DNA of 64,000 nt from Pomphorhynchus laevis (Eukaryota; Acanthocephala; Palaeacanthocephala; Echinorhynchida; Pomphorhynchidae), in contig WNNJ02003839.1 of assembly GCA_012934845.2 (NCBI GenBank), positions 124,001 to 188,000 of the forward strand, given 5' to 3'. The notes beneath the pieces were generated by a model, which worked only from the letters and a program-made list of their open reading frames with translations, did no database searches and was not told the DNA's origin. The position numbers and the translations under genes were made by a program. Within the stretch, counting starts at the first letter, position 1, and each line of letters starts with the position of its first letter. Of the stretch, positions 11,733 to 22,064 are shown in pieces.

Positions 11733-11819
11733 GGAATGTGTGTTTAAGCTGTAAATATTTTTTGAAGAATGGTTATTTTTTAATATTTTTTTAATATGGT
11801 TCTTTCTCCACAATAAACC

Positions 11820-12300
11820 AAGAAGTGCATTCCCTCAACATATTATCCAACTCAAAATTCTACCATACCTCTTAAACGAATCATTTTAAACTTATGTTTT
11901 CCCCGACGTCTTGCCACATTCCACTCCCCTCCTTTATCTTCAATATACACTCTGCACATTCATCAACAAATTCATCTCACAATTCATCTCACTACTCTAC
12001 CTTCTTTAGACTCCGCTCCTTCCTGGTGTCTGCTCCTTTATCGTGGAATCAGCTGCCCATTCATATACGCCAATCAACTTCCCTGCCGTGCTTCAAACGC
12101 CAAATCCGATCCCATCTAAACAATTTATCTGCTTGACTTTTTCATTTTTTTTGTGGACTTGTAAGCGTGCAGGTTGTACGCATTTGCCACGTTAAATAAA
12201 TTTGTATTATTAATGGATTTTGTTTTCACATTTGCTTACTTCTTTTCTTCTGCTGGGTTTATAATCGCGCATAGGCGCGCATTTGCCACTATAAATAAAA
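11820..12300 (+). mobile_element. CR1-like LINE copy F, 3'-terminal fragment (plus strand) with a second short tail
   Basis: The open frame 11894-12136 ends LRSFLVSAPLSWNQLPIHIR and FKRQIRSHLNNLSA. This is the C-terminus of the CR1-like ORF2, as at 39000-39110 on the other strand. It is followed by the family 3' end CATTTGCCACGTTAAATAAATTTG at 12182-12210. A second partial tail, GCGCATTTGCCACTATAAATAAA, lies at 12276-12299. The fragment is strongly 5'-truncated and stands head-to-head with copy A. Confidence 0.75.
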
Positions 12301-13586
12301 TATTTATGTAATCTATCAGTTTATTGTGTCATGTAATAATTGTATAAAGCTATCAATTGTCACGTAATCATAAATGAATAGTATCTTTATTCAAATATTT
12401 TTCCAAAAGATAAAAAGAGTTTTATTTATTTACAGTTTATTTATTTACATTAAATAAACTGGAAGTTTATTTGATGTCGTGAGTTATTGACAGCAGCACG
12501 ATCAGGGAGGATTTCAGTCATAATCCTTTACAGGTCCTTTACAAAACATAGATCCGGGCTCTTTCTTTGTTGGACCTCGAGAGCGCTAGCGAAAACAGTT
12601 TTGAAGCAAATCTGCAAAACGTAGAGGGTACAAGTAAGATCCACATATCATATAATCGCAACGAGCACCATAATAGCCTGCGGAGGATGGACAACAAGTG
12701 CGACGAACCTGCTTGAGTCAAGCTTCACGAGTTTCGGCTGCAGAGGGATACGACACTACCCAAAATAGGAGGATAATCTTTTATGAAGACCTAATGTAGT
12801 TTGCCCAATATACACTTTTACAATCAAAATAAGGATTTGTAAATCAAACAATCTCTATTAAATTTTGGTTTCACTTTAAATATGTTATGTAATTTTGGAA
12901 GTTCATTATAAAAATTTTCAAAGTATTTTTATATTTTTAATGCTTAAAGAATCAGCAGATTGTTTTTATTATAAATCACACATTTTTATCAGTTTCAGCT
13001 TTAATCCATGGGTGATGATCTAAGTTTGCAATAAGCTATTTGCTGCACCCGTATATATAATAAAAGAATTAAAGATAAAGAATTTTATAATTAAAGAATT
13101 AAAAATCGTTGCGATTTTTGATTTAGGAAAGAAAAATATTATTAAAATATTAAATAAATAATTTAATTTTTTGATAATATTTTTTTCAATCTTTGATGGA
13201 TTATAACTAAATCATCATTTAATCCCCTCGTATTTTCATCAAAGTTACGTATCGTAGAGTTATTTAATATTTACGAAAGTATTAAAAAATTTACCTTTGA
13301 TTACGATATTCGTATACAAAATAAGATAAACTGGAAGTGTTTTGGAATTGAGGTTGTATATATATTAGTTGTAATGGGTATATTATCCTTTCAGAGATTT
13401 ACTGAGGATTAAGTACTGTCGAAGTGGTGTAGCTACAGCGCCACACTGATGATACCACCCTGTAGTGAAGAGTAAAAAAAGTTTGAGATCTAAAGTAAAT
13501 ACATTCAATCCAGTTCCAGATCAAAATCAGCAAATTTAACAGTTTTAACACACAAGGACGTCGATGGGAGGACGTAAGAAGACATC
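12301..13586. other. Noncoding stretch, no element recognised
   Basis: AT-rich. A less AT-rich block at 12480-12770 carries a 60-codon minus-strand open frame that I cannot assign. AAAAAAGTTTGAGATCTAAAG at 13474-13494 recurs in inverted form at 24026-24046. Confidence 0.35.
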
Positions 13587-14829
13587 TACGATCTTCCGCT
13601 GCCTTTTTATTTAATAATAATAAAGTTATTTAAATTTTAACAATTTAAAATTAATTATAATAAATTAACTTCAGTTATAATTTATTGCTTTTTAACTTGC
13701 AAGAATTAAATACCATATTAAATTCACCACCCCTTTCCACAAATTTATACACTCCCTATTACCTCTCCCTGGTTGAAAAAAATCTTTCTCTTGTTTTGTC
13801 TGCGTCATAAATTTTCCGCTAATAAGAACTATATTGTTTCTAAATTTTTCTTATTTTGTTTCCAAAAAGTGTTTAAGTGGTCTTCAGTTCGACTTAATAT
13901 TTTGTTTGAGTGCTTCTAAATGTTTTTAATAATGGCTTTAAAAAATACCTATATGGTTCAACAAAATTGGTACTATGGTTTATGTTTTTGTGCTCGAAAT
14001 TGAGAAGTGACAGTTGAGAGTATGCTCTCCAACTATTTTTGTATACACTTTTTATTAAATGATGTTTTTATGATGGCTTTAAAAATACATATATCTGTGT
14101 CAACGACAGTTGATAGTATATATATAGTATATCTCCACATTTTTAAAGATTAACGGAATTAATTTACAGTTTTTCAACAACCGACAACATAAATTACCAA
14201 TATATTATCAATTTAATGGAAAAATAAAAATGAATAAAAATCACAACATAAGCAGCCACTTCCCTATAGCATTCCAAAAATGCAAGTGCCCTCTAGCATC
14301 CTACTAAAGTTGAATTTCCGCTTTTCTACTTTATCCTTATTTATCTGTACTATTACACCTGGTTCACCAATTTTTTCATTTTTTCTTGTCGAATTACTGT
14401 ATCCAAGCATACTTCTCGTCAATATTGATACCGATCACATAGTGCGAGACGGAATCTGCCAATTATCTTCGTACAATCATTAGTTTTGTACATATTCATA
14501 GTTCAATCCTATTGAGCAGAGATGGCCAACAAGATTATCACGATAAAACGGTCGATCGCAAGGTTAATTTTGGTCGATCGTAGCTCACTGGCATGTCCGG
14601 AGTAGAATTCCATGTACAATGAATTTTGAAGACAAATCTATCTTTTAATAGTTTAATCTATTGAACAGTATTATTTATCAATATTATTCATATTTAGTAA
14701 TCATGTTGAGTTTCAATTTTTCTTATGCTTAAAATGTAGGTACATTTTCTTTGTTTTAAATTAAATTGTTTCTCTTGCCTATTCGATAAGTGAGTGTAAT
14801 TTTGTTGGAAATCATTCGACCCATTTCCA

Positions 14830-15335
14830 GTAATAATATATTGCATCCTGCTCAATATGTTTTTTGTAGGAATATGTCGACCGCCTCTAATTTGCTTATT
14901 GCAAGAGATTATTGGGTGAATGCATTTGACATAGGCGTTGATACAGATTAATATTTATCCCTTTAATACTCATGCCTTTGATACTATTGACCATAGTATA
15001 TTAATAAACAAAGATATAAGATATAGTTTCGATTATTTAATTATTGATTGGATATCTTCAAAATAGAACCACCGCAGTTTCGCGTAAATGGTATATTGTC
15101 GAATTGGATTCATATATCTAGTGGTGTACCACAAGGATCTATTTTGGGACCTATCTTATTCAACTTTTATGTCAACAAGCTTTCGTCCTTAATGCGATAA
15201 AAAACCTTCATGTATGATGACGACTTCAAGGTATATCGTCGTATAGTTAGTAATAGCGACAAATAAATTATACAGTCTGATTTAAATGTATTAGCTGCTT
15301 GGTCAGTTGAGAATGGTTTAGTTATTAAATAATGA
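14830..15335 (+). mobile_element. Type II LINE reverse-transcriptase relic (left arm)
   Basis: Decayed RT read on the plus strand: STASNLLIARDYWVNAFD, then AFDTIDHSILI, then SSGVPQGSILGPILFNFYVN and a damaged catalytic box (MYDDDFKVYR where YADD is expected). Several stops and frameshifts interrupt it. The same relic appears in reverse at about 26450-26960 in the right arm. Confidence 0.75.
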
Positions 15336-15344
15336 GAAAATGGG

Positions 15345-16110
15345 GAGATAATCTTCAAATTTTGGAAGTGAAACCGATTGCACCCTTAGAAAAATCTCGA
15401 TTGTTAGGATTACAAATGGATAGAGTTTTAAAATATTTATAATGGAAACGAGTAACGATAATACAATGGTTTAATAATAATATAACCAAACGAACGGTTT
15501 ATTCGCTGACTGGTCAACTTAATGCTCATTATTTAGTTGCTTATTGTCTTCGATTAATTTGCTAGCTCCTGAAGGAGGCGTGTAACGATTTACATTGAGA
15601 TGATTGTGTTGATAGCAAGATAAGTGATGTTATTGCCGAGGTATAACATAACTTCTAAAACGAGATCTTTGTCACAGAATTTGATAAGTACTCGACATTA
15701 AGCATGATACAGTTGGATGCTAGTAGTATTGCATTCGGGTTATCTTTGGAATTAGTGAAGTTATTGTAGAAGATGTCAGTTGACTCGCCGAATAGATGAT
15801 TACAAACATATCAATACTGCTGAATTGCAAGGTACATTCAAGGGATTATGAATGGCGATACAATGTCAATTGACAACCATACATTTAATGACTGACTCTT
15901 TAACGGTATTTGATTAGCTATAATTGTAAGTAAAACGGAGCCTTAACTTTTTAAAGGGATCACGTGATTGCTGATTCGACAGGCTATGATTAATTGAGGA
16001 TATTTTAAAATATTACAACTTAAGTGTGATGCATATACTTCTTCCGTCCTGCTGAAACAAAGCTGATTCCTTTAGCCGTGTTTCCAAAGGTTGGATGTCT
16101 TAGACATCAT
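15345..16110 (+). mobile_element. LTR-retroelement pol fossil, RNase H region (left arm)
   Basis: Relic of the RNase H part of an LTR-retrotransposon pol. Landmarks in order are YSLTGQLNAHY, LDASSIAFG, TAELQGT, LMTDSLTV and NKADSLSRVSKGW-like stretches. It is broken in several places. It is a different lineage from the fossil at 5.8-6.7 kb and occurs again, reversed, in the right arm. The 3' tail of a LINE (CATTTGCCACATTAAATAA, 16109-16127) follows directly. Confidence 0.6.
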
Positions 16111-16147
16111 TTGCCACATTAAATAAATTATTATTATCAAAAAGCAA

Positions 16148-16270
16148 TATATGGCCTCACGTGTTCAGACGTCCCGTTATCGTGTATATGGCCTCACGTG
16201 TTCAAGATATAGCCTCACGTGTTCAAGATATGGCCTCACGTGTTCAGACGTCCCGTTATCGTGTATATGT
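16148..16270 (+). repeat. Short tandem repeats built on GCCTCACGTGTTCA
   Basis: GCCTCACGTGTTCA occurs four times (about 16153, 16190, 16204 and 16232). The first and last are followed by GACGTCCCGTTATCGTGTATA and the middle two by AGATAT. Each contains the palindrome CACGTG. The array is conserved in reverse at 25540-25665 in the right arm. Confidence 0.85.
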
Positions 16271-16384
16271 TGACAACCCAACAATGTGGCACATGCGTTG
16301 TCGTGTAAAAATGGTGGTTTGCCAATCACTCACCATAATTCATTACGGGACAAAATAGCAAGATATTTGAGCAGGGTTTATTCG

Positions 16385-16870
16385 TGAGTAGCGGTCGAAC
16401 CCGTCCTAGCTCCAGTACACCCATCGCATGTATTTGATTCGCCTAATACAACAAGAGATCGATACGCCCGCTCGGATATAGTATGTACAGGTATCTTGGA
16501 AAATTGAAATGAACGGTTCTTTATGGACATAGCCGTATTCAACTCCAATGCTCTTTCCTATTCCCAGAGAACCCCTGCCAATGCACACAGTTATCACAAT
16601 ATAAGAAAGAGGAATCGATACCTTGAAAGGATAGTTGATGTGGAGCGAGGGAGTTTCTTCCCACTATCTTGTTAGACGAGTGGTGGAGCAGGAATTACGG
16701 CAAAATTCGTCATAAGGACAATTGCGGAAAGAACGGCGGATAAAACGGGCAGGAAATATAATATCATTGTGTCGGAAATTCGCAGATCAATTAGCGTTGC
16801 CTTGGCCAGGGCATCATCTCGTTGTCTAAGGGATCCGCTACCATGTTCCTGGTTCTTATCAGTTCACCAG
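16385..16870 (+). mobile_element. R2-like LINE copy 3: 3' fragment with endonuclease domain
   Basis: Plus-strand relic matching the C-terminus of the 18.5-20.2 kb element: AVEPVLAPVHP, ARSDIVCTGI, NERFFMDIAVFN (restriction-like endonuclease), YHNIRKRNRYLERIVDVE and ISVALARASSRCLRDP. Stops and a frameshift interrupt it, and the RT is absent. It lies just inside the inner edge of the left inverted-repeat arm. Confidence 0.82.
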
Positions 16871-16989
16871 CACCCGTCAAATCGACACCCCTACGCAAGA
16901 TATTATCATCGCAGAATCCCTCTTCGCGCCAAGACTCTGGACTTGAGGGCCACTCTGCCAAAACATGAAATATTAATTTGTTGATATGC

Positions 16990-18419
16990 ATAGCAGATTT
17001 CGCGGTGGACTTGCAGAAGTTTACGAAGATTGACGAATTTTCTTCAGTTTAATTATCAATTTTTGTTTGTTATAATAAATTCAATTTAAAAAAATCAAAA
17101 AGCAATTGTATCTTCCGTTAATGATCAACCAATATCATTGTAAATGATTAAACATAGATATGATAAGCATCACTGAGGAATTTCAAGTGGTAGATAATTT
17201 TTTGATCATTAGTATCCTTCCAGTAATATTGACGAATATTTAGTGGAGAACGTGATTTTATCATCTAAAGTGTGTCAGTTAATTGGTCATCATACAATAA
17301 AGTAAAAAGTGTAAAGCTTAAGATATACAGCTATTGGAGTCGTATCGATATCGACTTTGCACACTACAGGTGATCACTATCTTTAACCATTGTGGATTTT
17401 GATCATAGTAGATTTAGTATTTGGAGACGATTTAAATCTGAATCGTCGTGTGACATGGGTCAATAACTAGGTGTATGTGTTGAGCGAAGACCGCCTCGAG
17501 AAAAATGTTTGATATTGTTACATCGCTTCATTAAGTCCAATTTGACAAACTTTGAAAGTCTTGAAAGTTCAAATGATTTTCAGGTGCGCATAGCGTTCGA
17601 AACCGGTTAGATAATAAATGGTACGTCACCAAGGATCCGTAAAACAAATAGCAGCCATAAGCAGGAGAACCATTAAGGACGCCTTGATATGTTATATAAT
17701 TTCGCCACTTAGTGATTATCAGACGCGTTCTTCATCTGCAGATTTATTTGAGTATTTATGGAAACTACAATGGGAAGTTATTATAAATGCGTCCGAGAAT
17801 GACTGCTCATTTATCGGAGATGATCAAGTTTATGTCAAACCAGCAATTCCGCGCTGTGATAAATGATAAGGGACAATTTCGTCGATAGAAAGACTAGTGA
17901 AGGACCCTATAGATAGAATAACTCGTCATAAAGCCGATATCCGCAAGGTGCTAAAGATGTAGACAACGAAATGAATCAAGGTGAATCTGAGATCATGAAA
18001 TCTGACAACACATTACTACAAAAATGACCTTTTTTGAGTGATCGGAAACCACTGACTTGATTATTGTGTAGTGTAAAACACTAAGGGAGATGTAAGCAGG
18101 ATGCATGTTGCTCATAGCATCCATTCAAGCAGCTGTTTGCACATTGTTCAGCGTTGTATTTGCGAAATTATATTTTTCCGATTTTTTGCTTACACTCGAA
18201 TATAAACGTGTATACACTTTAAGCAAGAAATAAAGCTTTTTCGTTTGTTGTAAAAACTTACATTTATTTGTGCTGGAAGGATAGGGCATCGGGTTGGATT
18301 AGTAGCTTAAGCCTTGATAAAGTTTTGTAGGAGTCACTATTTATACATAATTATGGAGCCACTCAATATCACCAAACTAATCCTGCCGTGGGGTGACTTC
18401 AGGAGTGTATACTTATCTG
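16990..18419. other. Stretch without a recognised gene
   Basis: A plus-strand frame at 17618-17866 (82 codons, MVRHQGSVKQIAAISRR...) extends after its stop into IERLVKDPIDRITRHKADIRK. It looks like an eroded coding fragment, but I cannot assign it to a family. The rest shows nothing definite. The 3' UTR of R2-like copy 1 probably ends within 18270-18460. Confidence 0.3.
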
Positions 18420-18526
18420 TTTTAATTTTTTTTAAACCAATATTAATACAATTAAAAATTACAATCATAAAGTTACCCGCAAATGGGCCCTAATATAAAC
18501 ATTAAATTTAAGACTTCATTAAAATC

Positions 18527-20167
18527 TCAGCTATCCGTAGCGGATCCACGACTAATTATCTCCGAATGGATTTGCTGTCCGTGCTCGAACCGGTGAAATG
18601 CAGAGCGGGGGCTGCGAAGACACATAGAAGTTGATCGCGCAAGGGAGAAACTTATCTTTCGTCGGATAAGTGCGATACACGTCGCATAGTCTATTTCGCG
18701 CTTATTGGCCAACATCCTGGCTAATGCCTTCAGAACGCAATCTCCGGTCTTACCAACGCCTCCAGACGATGAAAACACTATCGGTGTGAATTGGGCCCTC
18801 TCCACAGTTACAATACGTTCAAGGTAACGGGCGTTTTTGCGCGACTCGTGATAGTTGTGGACTGATGAAGGCGATCTCTCAGAATAAGAAGCAGCATGAC
18901 AATTGAATATAGCGACGTCCATAAAGACGCGCTCGCTTCGTCTTCCGAACAGACCTGTGCACACGACATCAAGTCTCGCTTCACTATCACGTGAAGTTGT
19001 AGCTGACTCGAACTGAATGGAGGGATCTATAGGACTCAGCACGGGCTCAATTGCGACACACGGAGTGACTTCAGTCAAAAGGTTGGCAAGTGTGTCACGT
19101 ATTAGGTTATGCCTTATGATTGTGAGTGCGCCTCTACCGCACGAGAGCGAGTGAACTGTGCTATTCTCAGTACCACAACTACAATGCGCAGGTGCATCCG
19201 TAGGTGTTAGTCCATATCGACCATTCACGGCGTCCCTAAACTCGTGTGGGGATAAACGGAACCCGTCTGCTTTGATTGGTTTTGTTGTCAACCAATTCGA
19301 CGCTCCCTTCTCCGATGCAAATTCTAGAGATGAACATGTGGTCGCATCGCTGACTTGAATTATTTGATCGCGGCGTCGTTTAATTATAATTTCTTTTTCG
19401 TTCTTAATGGATTTGGCGATATGAGTGTGTTGTTCCTTATTGTTTGAAACATGTGATTGACAAGCACGTATTGACCAATCGTATTCTTTACCCGGATCGA
19501 CATGATGGTCTACGATTCCGAGACCACCCAGTCTCGCTGGAAGGCTGAAAATTTGCCTAAGTGTTTCAGGTACGTTTGATATACCGGTTATTTTAGGGAT
19601 CAAGCAGTGACGGATATGTTCCTCGAGTGCCAGGAGTTGCTCGGACCGAAAGCGACAAGTCCTCTTCGCGTAAGTCATCTTATGTTGTAATGAGTATGTC
19701 AGAGCATTGTACGCGACTTGTGGGTCGAAAATAGCAATCTCAACTAGGTTCTGTACACATTTGGACCATCTGTCTACTTTGCGGATAATCCAGTCCTCCA
19801 AAAAGGATTCATTTCCAATTGGCGCTCCCAATACTTCTACGCCATTCGTACAGATATGGACATTAGTAGCATCAAAACATTCTTGGGCTTTGTTCAGGAA
19901 TTCCGGATGGACCAGTAATTGACATTTTGAAGGATTTATGTTATACCCATACGCTCCGCCCTCCCGCATCATGATATCAAAAACTGATCGGCATTCTTCG
20001 AAGGTTCCAACGAAATTGGCATCATCCGCATACCACTTTTGTTCAATCGAAGAAATTTGAGTTTGAATTCGCGCAATAAGCGGGAGAGACGCGGCAGCGA
20101 AGGCGGCCATTGCTAAAGGATCACCCTGAGTGAAACCTTCGTCAGAAGTCCAAATTTCCTTCCTCAA
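18527..20167 (-). CDS. R2-like LINE, RT catalytic part, zinc knuckle and PD-(D/E)XK endonuclease (546 codons)
   Basis: Continues the RT of the preceding frame: EGFTQGDPLAMAAFA (residues 10-24), catalytic YADD at 46-49, NPSKCQLL, EVLGAPIG and PARLGGLGI at 210-218. Then GASNWLT, a knuckle C329-x-C331-x7-H339-x3-C343, RHNLIRDTLANLL, and the endonuclease R398-L-D400 ... FMD417VAIFN. In R2 proteins this motif is usually R-P-D; here proline is leucine. It ends in LARSTSMCLRSPRS, typical of the family's C-terminus. In R2-type elements the endonuclease nicks the target and the RT copies the RNA in place. The whole half is free of stops, so insertion is probably recent. Confidence 0.87.
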   Translation of the reverse strand: MRKEIWTSDEGFTQGDPLAMAAFAAASLPLIARIQTQISSIEQKWYADDANFVGTFEECRSVFDIMMREGGAYGYNINPSKCQLLVHPEFLNKAQECFDATNVHICTNGVEVLGAPIGNESFLEDWIIRKVDRWSKCVQNLVEIAIFDPQVAYNALTYSLQHKMTYAKRTCRFRSEQLLALEEHIRHCLIPKITGISNVPETLRQIFSLPARLGGLGIVDHHVDPGKEYDWSIRACQSHVSNNKEQHTHIAKSIKNEKEIIIKRRRDQIIQVSDATTCSSLEFASEKGASNWLTTKPIKADGFRLSPHEFRDAVNGRYGLTPTDAPAHCSCGTENSTVHSLSCGRGALTIIRHNLIRDTLANLLTEVTPCVAIEPVLSPIDPSIQFESATTSRDSEARLDVVCTGLFGRRSERVFMDVAIFNCHAASYSERSPSSVHNYHESRKNARYLERIVTVERAQFTPIVFSSSGGVGKTGDCVLKALARMLANKREIDYATCIALIRRKISFSLARSTSMCLRSPRSAFHRFEHGQQIHSEIISRGSATDS

Positions 20168-21596
20168 TAGCCAGTAGACCTCCTTCTCCGTACAAGTTAG
20201 ATAGAATATTTGAAAGCGCTGGACAGATGAGCGGCATGTTTGTCAATGCTACTTTCCTATTTATTAGGTTAAACGCATTCTTTGCATCTAGTACCAAAAT
20301 GCAGGAACTTGCGCACTCTTGAAATCGCTTCCGTAGCGAGTGAATGACGAATTCAGTTCCACACTTCTGTCCTGCACAAAGTTGTGAGACACCGGCGACG
20401 TGTTGTAGGTGGTAGTTTATGAGTTTAAGAATAGTCTTGCCAATTATTCGTCGAGGTACGTCACATATTCCTATTGGTCGGATACCAGGATCCTTGTCCA
20501 AAGCAATCAGCCTGCTAGCAGTGAATCCGACAACACTGCGTTGGTGTACCATATTTGATGCAAGCCGAATGGCAAGGCCGGCAAGTGAAGTAGCAAGAGT
20601 CGACGAGTCACGTCCGAATTTATTAAGGAATGTTTGCCACATTTGGGCATCCGCACCAGACGGACCGGCACTTCCCTTCGTTCGGAGTGAGGCTTTCTTG
20701 ATCTCATCCATGTCGATTGTCTCAAACATTATAGGATGAAAGGGGAGAATGTCGTGTAGATGCTCTTTCAGCAAAGTATTTGAATTTATTTTGGCGGATC
20801 GTGGGTGCTTTTCTTTAAGAAGCTCTCTAACAGTTTTGTTCTCGACTTTTGAGTCCAAATTTAATACACCTCGAGAAATTGTTTTGTTCTCGAGCATTCT
20901 CATGGCCGCGGTTGTCTTTCCATTGACATACAGTTGCACGAAATAGTTTTTCCAGTTACGTTGATGTTTAGGTTTTGTTTGCATACTCGCTTGAAGCTGT
21001 AAAATTCGAGCCTCTCGTGCCAAGTCTTGGAGGTTGCCCGACTTCCACAAGATCAACCTTCTGTTCATAGTTCTTCGTAATATTGCAGTTTTCCTGGAGC
21101 CAAAGCGTTGGAGGATGAATTGACACAACAGAGTTGCTTTCATTAGCGGATAACCATCTCTATCTCTAACTGTGCAGGCGTCATCATATAAGTGCGAAAG
21201 TTCACGAAGAAACTCACGGGTCTCATTGCACCTTGGCGGAATGAATAAGTTCGGGCGCCAAGCGATTATCTCCCTATACAGCTCCGCTATGCTTCTAACC
21301 GAATCTTGTGTAAGAGCATTAGTGCGAGCGGGTGTATCGATTACGTGCCCGGCTGTTCCGACTGAATTTTTATCGTAAACGTTAGACTGGGTCGAGGATG
21401 CCAATACGGGGTCGACATCTTGAGTCAGAAGATCGTGGGTGATTAATGGTCCTCGATTTCCGCAGTTCGTTGCAGCGCAGTCTGTGCAATGTCTTCTTGC
21501 CTTTGCGCGTTTGCATCCCTTGCAAACTGCGTTTTGCCCATTGCAACCACAACACCTAGGTGTGCTGCGAGGTTTGCCTTTTGTCATGCAATTCAA
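20142..21596 (-). CDS. R2-like LINE, N-terminal Cys cluster and RT fingers/palm (484 codons)
   Basis: Starts MNCMTKGKPRST. Cysteines at 15, 16, 18, 25, 28, 37, 40 and 45 (CCGC, VCKGCK, HCTDC, NCGNRG) suggest a small zinc-binding, probably nucleic-acid-binding, domain. From about residue 280 the RT begins: KGSAGPSGADAQMW, RLIALDKDPGIRPIGICDVPRRIIGK, then the motif A aspartate in LVLDAKNAFNLINR. The frame ends at 20142. The next frame begins upstream of this end, and the two overlap by 26 bases, so a one-base slip in the run GAAGGAGG near 20190 is the likely cause of the split. Confidence 0.85.
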   Translation of the reverse strand: MNCMTKGKPRSTPRCCGCNGQNAVCKGCKRAKARRHCTDCAATNCGNRGPLITHDLLTQDVDPVLASSTQSNVYDKNSVGTAGHVIDTPARTNALTQDSVRSIAELYREIIAWRPNLFIPPRCNETREFLRELSHLYDDACTVRDRDGYPLMKATLLCQFILQRFGSRKTAILRRTMNRRLILWKSGNLQDLAREARILQLQASMQTKPKHQRNWKNYFVQLYVNGKTTAAMRMLENKTISRGVLNLDSKVENKTVRELLKEKHPRSAKINSNTLLKEHLHDILPFHPIMFETIDMDEIKKASLRTKGSAGPSGADAQMWQTFLNKFGRDSSTLATSLAGLAIRLASNMVHQRSVVGFTASRLIALDKDPGIRPIGICDVPRRIIGKTILKLINYHLQHVAGVSQLCAGQKCGTEFVIHSLRKRFQECASSCILVLDAKNAFNLINRKVALTNMPLICPALSNILSNLYGEGGLLAIEEGNLDF

Positions 21597-21844
21597 TTTT
21601 AACGGTAACCAGAGTAGAATTGTATGTTAATTGTAATTAGATTGTTAACGACTTCGAGACTAGTTGTATGTTTATGGGTAACACAAAAGCCCTATCGTTG
21701 TCTTTATAGTTGATTGTCGTTCTTCTCGTTGACGTCGTTGATTGTCGTTCTTCTCGTTGATCGTCGTTGATCGTCGTGTAACTAGTTATTTGTTAGCAGC
21801 TTAGAATTTCAAACTTGTGTATATTAATCTTGTATTTATGTATA

Positions 21845-21882
21845 GACATCATTGCTGTCCAGATAGGGACAGCAATGATGTC
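21845..21882. repeat. 16-bp perfect hairpin at the junction of two LINEs
   Basis: GACATCATTGCTGTCC (21845-21860), a 6-base loop, then GGACAGCAATGATGTC (21867-21882). The right arm is the start of the CR1 copy B sequence (compare GAACAGCAATGATGTC at about 9509). The left arm is its fold-back copy at the edge of the R2-like element. Confidence 0.88.
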
Positions 21883-22064
21883 GAGAGCACCGCCGAGAAT
21901 ATGAGTTGGGCTTGTTGAAAGTAATTTATAGTTTAAATCAGAAAAAAGATTAGTTAAAGTGATAGAGTCAGGGTCAGCCGGGCGATCAAGACGAATGTTA
22001 AAGTCCCCGAGAACAAAAGAAGGAGTATAAGACAAGGAACAGTGAGACATAAGATCTGCAAGTT

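Larger units (their letters stand above)
7159..11745 (-). mobile_element. CR1-like LINE copy A, near full length, decayed
   Basis: About 4.6-kb non-LTR retrotransposon of the CR1 group, read right to left. Order: 5' region of 20-bp tandem units (11493-11732); ORF1 (starts 11447) with a PHD-like Cys finger; ORF2 starting at 10158 with an AP-type endonuclease (DILCITESWH, VLGDFNIRLD, ALDII.V near 9510, DPGLSDHF at about 9470); then an RT with SLDLSSAFDIVDHS, VLGP and MQYADDILIY (8627-7965); a C-terminal part; and a 3' end CATTTGCCACATTAAATAAATTTG followed by an AAT-rich tail at about 7160. Several frameshifts split ORF2. VPQG in the RT has become VPQC. It is related to copies B to F in this window. 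A double fold-back insertion sits near its end (7314-7396). Confidence 0.88.
13587..16327 (+). repeat. Left arm of a 2.7-kb inverted repeat
   Basis: This segment is repeated in reverse complement at 25482-28200. The outer edge begins CTTCCGCTGCCTTTTTATTT after CTACG; the inner edge ends GGTGGTTTGCCAATCAC. Predicted proteins are identical in both arms (for example MQVPSSILLKLNF at 14280 plus and 27507 minus). The arms differ only by scattered bases and a few small indels. Cargo: the last ~40 bp of a type II LINE, a 1.2-kb stretch of unknown nature, a type II LINE RT relic, an LTR-element fossil and CACGTG repeats. Confidence 0.93.
18420..21845 (-). mobile_element. R2-like LINE copy 1 (restriction-like endonuclease type), nearly intact
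   Basis: Non-LTR retrotransposon of about 3.4 kb on the minus strand. It has one long coding region of about 1,020 codons from 21596 to 18527, split by a single frameshift near 20165-20190. Domain order: N-terminal Cys/His cluster, RT with YADD, a CxC..H..C knuckle, then a PD-(D/E)XK endonuclease. It has no AP endonuclease. This is the layout of the R2/R4/NeSL/CRE assemblage, and close relatives are common in cnidarians, sponges and fish. The 5' leader (21600-21845) has short GTTGATTGTCGTTCTTCTC repeats. The 5' end abuts a 16-bp hairpin and the cut edge of CR1 copy B. The 3' end is approximate. Copies 2, 3 and 4 are relatives. Confidence 0.85.

Noticed and set aside
11454-11813. Repetitive 119-residue ORF (SVPDYSCQFQIIPVSS repeated)
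   Set aside because: It is the translation of the 20-bp tandem units of the LINE leader, not a protein gene.
17618-17866. 82-codon ORF MVRHQGSVKQIAAISRR as a host gene
   Set aside because: No domain recognised, no splice context, in a transposon-rich region; kept only as an unassigned fragment.
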